Positions 8,697-17,085 of a DNA stretch of 64,000 bases are shown here, in pieces. The notes under the pieces were generated by a model. That model did not search any database and had not been told where the DNA came from. It saw only the letters and a program-made list of their open reading frames with translations. A program made the position numbers and the translations under genes. Source of the stretch: an uncultured Oscillospiraceae bacterium (lineage in GTDB: Bacteria; Bacillota; Clostridia; Oscillospirales; Oscillospiraceae); NCBI GenBank assembly GCA_944386975.1, contig CALXDC010000008.1, positions 1 to 64,000 of the forward strand. Direction: 5' to 3'. Numbering within the stretch: position 1 is the first letter of the stretch; each line of letters starts with the position of its first letter.

Positions 8697-9578
8697 ATGA
8701 AGAAATCAATACTGAAGGGGATTATACCGCCTGTGGTTACTCCGTTTGACAAAGACGGAAATATCAGCTTCGACCGCATGGAAAAAGAATTGAAAATCAT
8801 TGCGGATGCGGGCGTGCATGGAATCAGTGTGGGCGGCAGTACGGGAGAGGGGCCGGTGTTGCGCGATGAGGAACTGAGAGATCTGGTACAGATGGCATGC
8901 TCTGCGAAAAAAGGACAGCAGAAAATTGTGTGCGGGATCATTCGTACTTGTACCAGAGACGCTGTCCGCAGCGGCCTGATAGCCCGTGAAGCCGGGGCGG
9001 ACGCGATTATGGTGACGCCTACTTTTTATAATGTGTTGGTACCCAATGAAGACGGCGTATTTCAGTATTACGCAACTTTGTCGCAGGAGGTTGGGCTTCC
9101 TATTGTAATTTATAACGTGGTTCCTCAAAATACCATTTCTCCGCAGATGTTTTGCCGTCTGGTTGATGAGACGCAGAATGTGTGCGCCGTTAAGCAGAGC
9201 GTAGGTGGGGCTGCTGCGCTTTATGCCATGAAGATGGCGTGTGGGGACCGAGCGGATGTGTTTGCTGCCGCGGACGACATGTTATATACCTGCTATTCTC
9301 TGGGAGCGTCTGGGGCCATCTCTGCAATTTTGTCTGTCTTTCCGGAACTGTGTGTAAAAATGTGGGACTACTTCTGCGCGGGGGAGGACAAAAAAGCGAA
9401 GGAGATTCAGGATCGCCTGTATGAGCCGTGGCAGAAAATTGCCGGCAATCAATTCCCCATCCGGCTGAAGTATGCACTCTCCGTATTAGGAAGAGATCCG
9501 GGGTACTGCAGAAGTCCTATTGTGAGTTTGAGTGATACGGAAAAGCGGCAGATCGAGGCGGCAGTTACCAACGTGTAA
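8697..9578 (+). CDS. DapA-family aldolase/lyase, second paralogue
   Basis: A 293-residue member of the DapA/NanA superfamily. GGSTGE lies at 46-51, the YNVVP tyrosine at 139 and the Schiff-base lysine at 166 in CAVKQSVGG. I start at the ATG at 8697 behind AAAGGAGATAGG; it is 13 bases after the racemase stop, so the two are probably co-translated. It differs clearly from the paralogues at 2071 and 13022, so the three are unlikely to be a recent duplication or to share one reaction. Known activities in the superfamily include sugar-acid aldolases (KDG, sialic acid), dehydratases and 4-hydroxy-2-oxoglutarate aldolase. The exact reaction cannot be read from sequence. Confidence 0.9.
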   Translation: MKKSILKGIIPPVVTPFDKDGNISFDRMEKELKIIADAGVHGISVGGSTGEGPVLRDEELRDLVQMACSAKKGQQKIVCGIIRTCTRDAVRSGLIAREAGADAIMVTPTFYNVLVPNEDGVFQYYATLSQEVGLPIVIYNVVPQNTISPQMFCRLVDETQNVCAVKQSVGGAAALYAMKMACGDRADVFAAADDMLYTCYSLGASGAISAILSVFPELCVKMWDYFCAGEDKKAKEIQDRLYEPWQKIAGNQFPIRLKYALSVLGRDPGYCRSPIVSLSDTEKRQIEAAVTNV

Positions 9579-9599
9579 CAGGACAGGGGGATCCGTAGA

Positions 9600-10580
9600 A
9601 TGAAAAAGAATCCCAATATTCTGGTGGTTGGAAGCTTTGTAATGGATCAGATTGCCGTGATGGATGCCATTCCGCGTCCAGGACAAACGATCCTGGGAGA
9701 CACATTCAGCAAGGCGCCTGGAGGAAAAGGGGCCAACCAGGCCGTACAGATGGCAAGGTTAGGCGCTGACGTGACATTTGTGGGCAAGCTGGGGCGTGAC
9801 GCCAACGGGCAGGAGATGCTGTGTACCTGCCAACAAGCTGGGGTACAGACAGATTGGGTTCTATTCGACGAGACGCACGCCAGCGGTTGTGCAGTAATTT
9901 TGCTGGAAAAACAGGGAGGCGCATCGGTACAAAATCGGATTATTGTAATTCCCGGTGCCAATATGGCAATTACAGAACAGGATATTCGATTTTTGGAGGA
10001 GAAGATCTCTCAATTCGATCTGGTTGTGCTTCAATTGGAAATTCCGATGGAGATCAATGAGCGCGTTGCGGCATATGCACGCAAAAAAGGAGTTCCAGTT
10101 TTGCTCAATCCAGCTCCAAGCGCACCGCTGTCCCCAGAGTTGATTTCCAATTTGACATTTTTGTGTCCGAATGAAAGCGAAGCGGAAAATCTGACGGGAA
10201 TACAGATTCGAAGGAATAGCCAGGGAGTCTGTATGATGGATGTGCATGCGGCGGCGCAGGAACTGAAGAAAAAGGGGGCGGCAAACGTTCTGATCACATT
10301 GGGGGATGCCGGCGCATTCTTTCAGGGCGAATCCGAGGCGTACTATTGCCCCAGTGTTCCGGACATTACAGCGGTAGATCCGACGGCGGCAGGAGATTCT
10401 TTTATTGGGGCGTTTGGCTGGAGTATCTGCTCTGGCCACGGGATAGCGGAAGCGATGAAGTTTGCAAATGAAGCCGCTGCGCTTACGGTTATGACGGTAG
10501 GTGCAATGCCCTCTCTGCCAACCCGCGATCAGGTGCAACGTTTTGTGCAGGAACGGCGGAGCGGAGGATGCGCTGAGTGA
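9600..10580 (+). CDS. Ribokinase-family (PfkB) sugar kinase
   Basis: A 326-residue cytoplasmic PfkB kinase closest in pattern to ribokinase. The N-terminal signature GGKGANQA is at residues 41-48, the NPAPS segment is typical of RbsK, and the second signature DPTAAGDSF begins near residue 260 with the catalytic aspartate in AAGDS. It should phosphorylate a pentose or related sugar at the terminal hydroxyl. With the RbsD/FucU-type mutarotase and the KpsF-type isomerase further along, the pair of steps sugar to sugar-5-phosphate to ribulose-5-phosphate is a reasonable inference. D-arabinose or D-ribose are the leading candidates. Confidence 0.9.
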   Translation: MKKNPNILVVGSFVMDQIAVMDAIPRPGQTILGDTFSKAPGGKGANQAVQMARLGADVTFVGKLGRDANGQEMLCTCQQAGVQTDWVLFDETHASGCAVILLEKQGGASVQNRIIVIPGANMAITEQDIRFLEEKISQFDLVVLQLEIPMEINERVAAYARKKGVPVLLNPAPSAPLSPELISNLTFLCPNESEAENLTGIQIRRNSQGVCMMDVHAAAQELKKKGAANVLITLGDAGAFFQGESEAYYCPSVPDITAVDPTAAGDSFIGAFGWSICSGHGIAEAMKFANEAAALTVMTVGAMPSLPTRDQVQRFVQERRSGGCAE

Positions 10581-10722
10581 ACTCGGAGGAAAGCGGATCC
10601 GGAGCGGAAGAAACTTCTATGGTAATGGTGGGACATCGATACTCCCGTGAACTTGGCAGGATGGACTTTATGCGGGAAGGGCAAAGCTTCCGAATCTGAA
10701 AGAAAGTGAGGAGACGGCTCTT
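10581..10722. other. Short gap with unsupported 40-codon frame
   Basis: The gap holds a GTG-initiated 40-residue frame (10577-10699) that overlaps the kinase stop. It has no ribosome site and resembles nothing I know. I treat the stretch as untranslated, perhaps the relic of a small gene. AGTGAGGAG before 10723 serves the next gene. Confidence 0.4.
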
Positions 10723-11724
10723 ATGGTAAAGGATACTTCCGTTTTGGTCTTGCTGCCGCTGAAGGAAGAGCAGCGGGAAAAATTAGAACAAGCGGCTCCA
10801 TCCAGACGGTTTGTTTATCAGAGGTTGGAGACGGTTTCTCGGGAAGATGTAGCTGATGCGGAGATCATCATCGGCAATATCCCGGCAAAATTGCTGCCGG
10901 AGTGTAAAGCGCTGCGGTGGTATCAGCTTCAGACTGCAGGAGCCGATCAGGTTCTCTCCAGCCGGATGCTGCCGCCGGACGTTTGTTTGACAAATGCAAG
11001 CGGTGCATACAACCAGTCGCAGGCGGAGTTTATGCTGGGAGTGCTCTTGGCACTGCAGAAGCGGCTTATGGCATATTGGGCCAATCAGCAAAACCGGGTT
11101 TGGCGGGATGAAGGATTCGAGACGATGCTCTGCGGCAGTACGGCTGTGGTGGTTGGAATGGGTGAGATCGGAGGAACTTTGGCCGCCATGCTGGCGGGAC
11201 TTGGTGTATATATCATTGGAATTACGCGTACCGGCGTATCTTCCAGAGCGGTTTCCGACGAGCTGTATCCTGCACAGCAGCTGCTGGAGCAATTGCCGAG
11301 GGGCGATATTGTGGTGTCGGTATTGCCGTCTACGCCCGATACTGTCCACCTGTTTTCGGAAAGAGAATTTTTGACCATGCGAAGAGGCGCTTTGTTTATC
11401 AATACAGGCCGAGGGAGCACAGTGGATACGCGAGCGCTGTGCAGAGCTTTGAAGAGCGGGCATCTGGGAGGCGCTGCAGTGGATGTTGTGGAGGAAGAAC
11501 CGCTGCCCCCTGAGGCGGAGTTGTGGGAGATACCCAATCTTTTGATCACACCGCACATTGCAGGACATGATTTTCTGCCTTGCGTGCTGAAGAAAACGCT
11601 TGCAATTGCGGCGGAAAATTTGCGCCGCTACGAAAAAGGAGAGATCCTGAAAAACAGAGTGGATCCGATGTTGGGGTATCGGAGAAAACCGGAACAGAAA
11701 CCATTGGAAGACCTCCATCAATAG
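10723..11724 (+). CDS. D-2-hydroxyacid dehydrogenase, first paralogue
   Basis: A 333-residue NAD(P)-dependent dehydrogenase of the D-isomer family. The nucleotide loop VGMGEIGG is at about residues 144-151. The substrate arginine is in NTGRGS, the catalytic glutamate in VEEEPLP and the histidine in TPHIAGHD, so the catalytic Arg/Glu/His set is complete. It would reduce a 2-oxo acid such as hydroxypyruvate, glyoxylate or a longer sugar-derived oxo acid, or run in reverse. Only weakly like the second family member at 14125, which suggests two substrates. Neighbouring aminotransferases would supply or consume the same 2-oxo acids. Confidence 0.88.
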   Translation: MVKDTSVLVLLPLKEEQREKLEQAAPSRRFVYQRLETVSREDVADAEIIIGNIPAKLLPECKALRWYQLQTAGADQVLSSRMLPPDVCLTNASGAYNQSQAEFMLGVLLALQKRLMAYWANQQNRVWRDEGFETMLCGSTAVVVGMGEIGGTLAAMLAGLGVYIIGITRTGVSSRAVSDELYPAQQLLEQLPRGDIVVSVLPSTPDTVHLFSEREFLTMRRGALFINTGRGSTVDTRALCRALKSGHLGGAAVDVVEEEPLPPEAELWEIPNLLITPHIAGHDFLPCVLKKTLAIAAENLRRYEKGEILKNRVDPMLGYRRKPEQKPLEDLHQ

Positions 11725-11782
11725 AAGATTACAGGCATGTGGAAAAACCGCATCGGATTGCCATTGGAAAGGTCGGCAGAAT

Positions 11783-12946
11783 ATGGAACTTTCAAATCTG
11801 GCAAAAAGCATCAACAAATCACAGATTCGCGTTATGTATGACCGCGCACGGTTGTTGCAGGCGGACGATGTCCTGAATTTTACCGTAGGCGAGCCCGATT
11901 TTGCGACGCCGCAGGAGATCATTCAAGTTGCAAACGAATACTTGAGCAAGGGGTTCACAAAGTATACCCCCAATTCCGGTATTCAGGAATTACGGGATGC
12001 GATTGCAGAGAAATTTTCTCCGCGGATTCATCCGATTGACGCACAGACAGAAGTGATGGTTACTATGGGGGCGACGGAAGCGATTCTGGTTGCCATGCAG
12101 ATTGTATTGAACCCAGGTGATGAGATCGTTGCGATTGCGCCGATGTTTGCAAGTTACATCAACCAATTTAAAATTGTGGGATGTACCCCGGTGATTGTCA
12201 ACGCAACGGAAGAGAATGGGTTTGTGCCCACGGCCAGCCAGATTGAGGCGGCAATCACACCGAAAACCAAGATGCTGCTTTTAAATTCCCCCTGTAATCC
12301 GACCGGCGCGGAGATCCCTGCAGAAGAACTGGAGAGGATTGCGCAAGTTGCGATCCGGCATGACCTGGTCGTTATCTCGGATGAGGTATATAAGACCATC
12401 CGTTATCGAGATACACCCTATGTCAGCATCGCTTCCTTGCCGGGAATGGCGGAGCGTACGATTGTGGTGGACGCATTTTCCAAAGCCTATGCGATGGCGG
12501 GGTGGCGGCTGGGATTCGCAATTGGACCGCAGTGGCTGATCAGTCGAATGCCGTCGACCCATGATGTCACAGTGGCCTGTGTTAACGCACCCTTCCAATA
12601 TGCCGGAGCGTATGCGCTGCGTTGCTGCGACGGTGCGGTGGAGGAAATGCGGGAAAAGTTTCGGCGGCGTAAAGACCTGATAGTTTCCGGAATCCGGGCA
12701 ATTCCTGGGATGACTTGCCTTGATCCGGCGGGAACATTTTATTTGTGGGTAAATATATCATCTCTTGGAGTGAGTTCAGAAGAATTCTGCTATGATCTTC
12801 TCGAGAAAGCCCATGTTGCGATTGTGCCGGGAAACGGCTTTGGCACGAGTGGTGAAGGATATGTACGGATTACTTATGCGACAAATGAGGACAATCTCCT
12901 GCGCGGAATAGAGCGTATCGCACGGTATACAAAGTCTTTCACCTGA
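11783..12946 (+). CDS. Class I/II aminotransferase (aspartate/PatA type)
   Basis: A 387-residue fold-type I PLP aminotransferase. Hallmarks in order: VGEPDFATP near residue 35, PCNPTGAEI (PLP pocket), ISDEVYKTIRY and the Schiff-base lysine 234 in AFSKAYAMAGWRLG. The C-terminal arginine that binds the substrate carboxylate lies in GYVRITYAT. Length is normal. Members of this group transaminate aspartate, alanine, aromatic or other amino acids, and sequence alone does not decide. It is the second aminotransferase in the cluster and of a different fold class from the one at 6354, which implies two amino-group transfers or a coupled transfer onto pyruvate or 2-oxoglutarate. Confidence 0.9.
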   Translation: MELSNLAKSINKSQIRVMYDRARLLQADDVLNFTVGEPDFATPQEIIQVANEYLSKGFTKYTPNSGIQELRDAIAEKFSPRIHPIDAQTEVMVTMGATEAILVAMQIVLNPGDEIVAIAPMFASYINQFKIVGCTPVIVNATEENGFVPTASQIEAAITPKTKMLLLNSPCNPTGAEIPAEELERIAQVAIRHDLVVISDEVYKTIRYRDTPYVSIASLPGMAERTIVVDAFSKAYAMAGWRLGFAIGPQWLISRMPSTHDVTVACVNAPFQYAGAYALRCCDGAVEEMREKFRRRKDLIVSGIRAIPGMTCLDPAGTFYLWVNISSLGVSSEEFCYDLLEKAHVAIVPGNGFGTSGEGYVRITYATNEDNLLRGIERIARYTKSFT

Positions 12947-12961
12947 TTTAGTTCGGATCAA

Positions 12962-12977
12962 ATGGACGGATGTCCAT
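12962..12977. repeat. Short inverted repeat before third dapA-like gene
   Basis: ATGGAC and GTCCAT flank GGAT in the 75-base gap. It could be an operator half-site pair or a weak mRNA hairpin. No T run follows. Confidence 0.35.
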
Positions 12978-13021
12978 TATATGATCAGGATCACAACATC
13001 AAGATTTGACAGGAGGCTCTT

Positions 13022-13933
13022 ATGAACATGACGAAGGGCGGCATCATGCCGGCAGCAATGACCATCTGGAACGCGGACGAAAGCATCAATGTTAAGGGTC
13101 AGGAAAAGTATCTCCGGTGGCTGATCGACAATGGCGCAGACAATATTTCTGTGGTGGGATCCACTGGAGAAAATATTGCGTATACCATGGAAGAAGCAAA
13201 GCAGATGTATCAGATCGCGTGCGGTTACATTGCGGGGGAGGTTCCGGTCTACTGTGGGACTGGTCGTTATGCCACCCGGCAGACGATCGAACTGACGAAG
13301 GCGGCTGCAGAGGCCGGTGCTGATGGTGCGCTGGTGATTTTAACCTACTACATGAAGCCGCATAAGCGGGCAGTGAAGGAAAGCTTTCGCCGTTTGCACA
13401 AGGAAGTGCCGAATATTGACATCATGTCTTACAACAATCCGTGGTTTGCGGGAATTGAGATGGATGCAAACGATGTCAAAGAACTGATGGACGAGGGCGT
13501 GTGGCGGTCCATTAAATCCGCCCACGGTGATGTGAATCGGATCCATGATCTGAAGAACACCTGCGGAGACGATCTTATTGTCATGTATGGACACGACTAC
13601 GCTCCTATGGAGGCGTTCTTCGGTGGTGCGGACGGATGGCTGTCCGGTCTCCCGGCGATTTTCCCGAAGTTCTGCAGGAAGTTGTTCGATGTCTGCGCAG
13701 TAGAGAAAAATGTGGATAAGGGGCGCGCCCTCTGGGCGAAGGTAAAGCCTTTTATCGACTATTTCTATACTTATTATACTGGAGATCCCCACTGGCAGGA
13801 GATTTTCAAGTATGTGCTCAAGCTGCAGGGCCTGGACTATGCCGGCTTGCCCAGAGCGCCGCTGGGGGATTTGACTGCGGAGGAAAAGAAAAAAGTGGAG
13901 AAGATCATGCAGGAGATTGCAGATATCTTATAA
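13022..13933 (+). CDS. DapA-family aldolase/lyase, third paralogue
   Basis: A 303-residue DapA/NanA superfamily protein and the most divergent of the three. GSTGE at 46-50, Tyr137 in MSYNNP and Lys165 in WRSIKSAHG preserve the Schiff-base machinery, but the surrounding sequence (YMKPHKRAVKESF, GHDYAPMEAFFGGADGW) is unlike DapA proper. The ribosome site AGGAGG lies just before 13022. The change around the substrate pocket suggests a different oxo-acid from the paralogues at 2071 and 8697. In this setting I would call it a 2-oxo acid aldolase or dehydratase of unknown specificity. Confidence 0.88.
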   Translation: MNMTKGGIMPAAMTIWNADESINVKGQEKYLRWLIDNGADNISVVGSTGENIAYTMEEAKQMYQIACGYIAGEVPVYCGTGRYATRQTIELTKAAAEAGADGALVILTYYMKPHKRAVKESFRRLHKEVPNIDIMSYNNPWFAGIEMDANDVKELMDEGVWRSIKSAHGDVNRIHDLKNTCGDDLIVMYGHDYAPMEAFFGGADGWLSGLPAIFPKFCRKLFDVCAVEKNVDKGRALWAKVKPFIDYFYTYYTGDPHWQEIFKYVLKLQGLDYAGLPRAPLGDLTAEEKKKVEKIMQEIADIL

Positions 13934-13972
13934 TTGCTGCATGAATAAATTTCCCCTCTAATACTTACCGTT

Positions 13973-14011
13973 CGCCCCCTCTGACCTCTCCCACAAAGGC
14001 CAGAGGGGGCG
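13973..14011. repeat. Intercistronic hairpin
   Basis: CGCCCCCTCTG at 13973-13983 pairs with its complement at 14001-14011 across a 17-base loop. There is no T run, only TTAATTG, so I read it as a processing or partial attenuation structure between the aldolase and dehydrogenase genes. Confidence 0.6.
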
Positions 14012-14124
14012 CCGGTTAATTGTTTAGGAAGAAAACGAAACGGCTGGATAAGGGAAAAGACGGGCGGATACAGGACGGTATGGCTGGTGTAGTGGTAAAT
14101 AAACAGACCGAGGGAGCAGAATTG

Positions 14125-15087
14125 ATGGGGAAAATACTGGTTACATTTAGCAATTTTGAAAAAAATTGCCCGGATGCTTACCAACGCCTCAGGCGGGAAG
14201 GATTTCAGTTTCAACTTTCAGAAAATGATGTTCCCTTTTGTACGAGGAAACAGCTGATGGAATCCATTGGTGATGTGGACGTAGTGGTTGCGGGCCTGGA
14301 TACATTGGATGCGGCCCTGTTTGCCGCAGCGCCTCACTTGAAGCTCGTCGCGCGCATGGGAGTCGGTTATGACAGAATTGATCTGAAGTCAGCCAAAGAG
14401 CACGGGATAGCGGTGACCAATACGCGCGGAAACAATGCGTTGGCCGTGGCAGAACAATGCCTGGGGATGATGCTGGCGGTGTATCGTAATTTGAATGATC
14501 TGGACAGGTGCCTGCACCGGGGAAGATGGGTGCGATATGTAGGCCGGGAACTGACGGGAAAAGTGGTGGGATTGGTCGGATTCGGCGATATTGCTCAACG
14601 GTTGGCGAAGTTGCTCAAGGGATTCGATGTGCAGATTTTGGCCTGCCGGAAAAGCGGATTGCCGTCTGAGCGGGCGGAGGCATTGGGGGTGACGCTGACG
14701 AGTTTGGATGTCGTGCTCCAGAACAGCGATATTGTAAGCCTTCATCTTCCGGGGGATCCCGAAAACGAGGGAATCATAGGTGCGGCTCAGCTCGCTGCAA
14801 TGAAACCGGGTGCGATCCTTATCAATACCTCACGCGGGTGCCTGTTGGATAGCGGTGCGCTCTTGGCATCTATACGGGAGGGGCATCTGGCCGGAGCTGC
14901 GGTGGATGTATATCCCTCGGAGCCGCCGGATCCTTCCGATCCACTTCTCCAAGACCCCAGAATCCTATGCACGCCTCACTCCTCTTCTGAGACGGAGGAA
15001 TCATATCGCAGCGGCGGCGATATGATTCTGCGCCAGATATTGGCGGTTTACGCAGGAAAGCCTCCGGAGAATTGGCTGAATCCTTAG
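14125..15087 (+). CDS. D-2-hydroxyacid dehydrogenase, second paralogue (SerA-like)
   Basis: A 320-residue D-isomer-specific dehydrogenase resembling phosphoglycerate or hydroxypyruvate dehydrogenases. The nucleotide loop is VGFGDIAQ, with Ala where most members have Gly at the last loop glycine. The Arg is in NTSRGC, the Glu in YPSEPPD and the His in TPHSSSE. I start at the ATG at 14125 (GAGGGAG nine bases before it, MGKILVTF typical of the family) rather than an upstream in-frame opening at 14020. Paired with the first family member, it suggests that two different 2-oxo/2-hydroxy acid conversions are needed in the pathway. Confidence 0.87.
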   Translation: MGKILVTFSNFEKNCPDAYQRLRREGFQFQLSENDVPFCTRKQLMESIGDVDVVVAGLDTLDAALFAAAPHLKLVARMGVGYDRIDLKSAKEHGIAVTNTRGNNALAVAEQCLGMMLAVYRNLNDLDRCLHRGRWVRYVGRELTGKVVGLVGFGDIAQRLAKLLKGFDVQILACRKSGLPSERAEALGVTLTSLDVVLQNSDIVSLHLPGDPENEGIIGAAQLAAMKPGAILINTSRGCLLDSGALLASIREGHLAGAAVDVYPSEPPDPSDPLLQDPRILCTPHSSSETEESYRSGGDMILRQILAVYAGKPPENWLNP

Positions 15088-15137
15088 AGAGAAAAGCGTG
15101 GAGCAGCAAGGGCGGAGATAGGAAATAGGAGGAGATC

Positions 15138-16319
15138 GTGTACCAATTTACATATTACGCACCAACAGAAGTGATTTTTGGGGCCGATTCGATTTTGAAA
15201 ACAGAATCTCTGATAAAGAAATACGGAGGGAAAAAAGTGCTGTTGCTCTATGGCGGCGGCAGTGTGCGTTCCTCCGGCCTTCTCAATCACTTAGAGGAGA
15301 TCTTAGAGGCAGAGAGCATCCCTTATGTAGAGTTGGGAGGCGTTGTGCCGAATCCACGGCTCTCTCTTGTATACAGGGGAATTGACTTGTGCAGAGAGGA
15401 GCACGTGGACTTCATTCTCGCAATCGGAGGCGGAAGCGTAATTGATTCAGCGAAAGCCATCGGCTACGGTCTTGCAAATGATGGCGATGTATGGGACTTT
15501 TACGAACATACCCGTCAAGCGAAGGCCGGATTTCCCGTAGGTGTAATTCTGACGATTGCAGCTGCGGGAAGTGAAATGAGCTGGGGTTCTGTCATAACAA
15601 AAGAGGAGGGGCAGGTTAAACGGGCCTATGATGATGATTTGGCTCGCCCGAAATTTGCGATACTGGATCCCGGGCTGACACAGTCTCTCTCAGCATACCA
15701 GACATCTTGCGGTTGTACCGATATTCTTATGCACACCATGGAACGCTATTTTACGGTCGAAAGCACGATGGAGATTACGGACAACATTGCGGAGGCCCTT
15801 ATGCGGACCGTCATAAAAAATGCATTGGTACTTCAGCGGGATCCGGGGAATTATGCGGCAAGAGCAGAGCTTATGTGGGCAGGAAGTCTTTCACACAATG
15901 GACTGACCGGCTGCGGGAACGGCGGCAGCGATTTCTCTACGCATATGTTGGAACATGAAATCGGCGGTATGTTTGATGTGGCGCATGGGGCGGGTCTCTC
16001 CGCACTATGGGGAAGTTGGGCCAGGTACGTATATTTGAGTTGTCTCCCTCGCTTTGAACGTTTTGCAGTTCAAGTCATGGGGGTAGGGGCCGGATATTCT
16101 CCGGAGAAAACTGCTCTAAAAGGTATTGAAGCGGTAGAGATGTTTTTCCGAGCAATTCACATGCCTACCTCCCTCTCAGAACTGGGTGTGTTTCCGACGG
16201 AGGAGCAGCTTGCGCAACTGGCGCATATGTGCAGTATCGCCGCCGGCGGTACCATGGGAACGGCGAAGAAACTGAAGGAAGGGGACATGCTTGCCATTTA
16301 TCAGATGGCAGTCCAGTGA
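15138..16319 (+). CDS. Iron-containing alcohol dehydrogenase
   Basis: A 393-residue group III (Fe-dependent) dehydrogenase like YqdH/BdhA. The cofactor motif GGGSVIDSAKAIG is at about residues 96-108. Metal ligands are visible as Asp and His in GCTDILMHTMERYF and as two His residues in STHMLEHEIGGMFDVAHGAGL. The start is GTG at 15138, supported by AGGAGGA at 15127-15133 and by the family-typical opening. It would reduce an aldehyde released by an aldolase step, or recycle NADH, in the cytoplasm. Substrate is unknown. Confidence 0.9.
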   Translation: MYQFTYYAPTEVIFGADSILKTESLIKKYGGKKVLLLYGGGSVRSSGLLNHLEEILEAESIPYVELGGVVPNPRLSLVYRGIDLCREEHVDFILAIGGGSVIDSAKAIGYGLANDGDVWDFYEHTRQAKAGFPVGVILTIAAAGSEMSWGSVITKEEGQVKRAYDDDLARPKFAILDPGLTQSLSAYQTSCGCTDILMHTMERYFTVESTMEITDNIAEALMRTVIKNALVLQRDPGNYAARAELMWAGSLSHNGLTGCGNGGSDFSTHMLEHEIGGMFDVAHGAGLSALWGSWARYVYLSCLPRFERFAVQVMGVGAGYSPEKTALKGIEAVEMFFRAIHMPTSLSELGVFPTEEQLAQLAHMCSIAAGGTMGTAKKLKEGDMLAIYQMAVQ

Positions 16320-16452
16320 TAACTTTGCAGGCTAATGCAAGGAGGCTGCAGCTTTTGGCGTTTTGAGGCAGAAACTGCAGCGACAGGAGAAACGGCTGCT
16401 GCGGATACACTGCAGAAAACGGATTCGCAACGAGACGCGGAGGGGAGGAATC

Positions 16453-17067
16453 ATGGACATGGATACATATACGAGAGATTGCTGCTGTTTCTTGGATGCT
16501 ATAAAGGCGGATTTGGTGGATTATGTGGAAAAAGTAAATATGGATGAGATACGAGCGGCGGCGGCGATGATCATAGAGGCAGAGAGGCGGGGAAACCGAG
16601 TACATGTGTCCGGAATAGGAAAGCCAGGGCATCTTGCCGGATATATCAGTTCTTTGATGTCCTCCACAGGAACACCTACATATTTTCTTCATGGAACAGA
16701 AGCGGTGCACGGCTCGTGCGGCCAGCTGGTGCCGGGTGATGTTGTGATTTTTATTTCCAACAGCGGAGAGACGGAGGAAATGAAGGCAACCGTATTGGCT
16801 ATAAAAAACAACGACTGTCATGTAATTGGAGTGTCTGGAAATCCCTTATCCTGGCTTGGACAAAATTGCGAGGTTCATCTTTTTGCAGGTGTTCCGAAAG
16901 AAGGCGGTCCCTTGAACCGCGCGCCGAGAATGTCGATTCTTGCGGAGACAATTGTACTGCAGATTTTGAGTATCTATCTCCAGAGCTATGTCAATATTTC
17001 CCCTTCGGAATATGTCAAGCGGCATCCGGGCGGTTCTCTGGGCCGGCTGCGGGCGGATGAAAAATAA
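16453..17067 (+). CDS. SIS-domain isomerase, KpsF/GutQ type without CBS
   Basis: A 204-residue SIS-domain protein matching the sugar-isomerase half of KpsF/GutQ/KdsD: VSGIGKPGHLAGYISS, SSTGTPTYFLHGTEAVHG, ISNSGETEE, PLNRAPRMS and RHPGGSLGR are all recognisable. The family interconverts D-arabinose-5-phosphate and D-ribulose-5-phosphate. Biosynthetic KdsD enzymes carry two C-terminal CBS domains; this protein stops right after the SIS domain. A Gram-positive without LPS has no need to make KDO precursor, so a catabolic direction (arabinose-5-phosphate to ribulose-5-phosphate) is the better guess. Start at 16453 is set by GGGGAGG just upstream. Confidence 0.87.
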   Translation: MDMDTYTRDCCCFLDAIKADLVDYVEKVNMDEIRAAAAMIIEAERRGNRVHVSGIGKPGHLAGYISSLMSSTGTPTYFLHGTEAVHGSCGQLVPGDVVIFISNSGETEEMKATVLAIKNNDCHVIGVSGNPLSWLGQNCEVHLFAGVPKEGGPLNRAPRMSILAETIVLQILSIYLQSYVNISPSEYVKRHPGGSLGRLRADEK

Positions 17068-17085
17068 CAAAATGGAGGAAGGCGT

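Noticed and set aside
2071..9578. Sialic acid (nan) operon
   Set aside because: DapA-type proteins could be NanA, but no NanE epimerase, ManNAc kinase or NagA/NagB is present in the cluster, and the aminotransferases and dehydrogenases do not fit.
10577..10699. GTG-started 40-codon frame between ribokinase and dehydrogenase
   Set aside because: No ribosome site and no recognisable sequence; likely chance.
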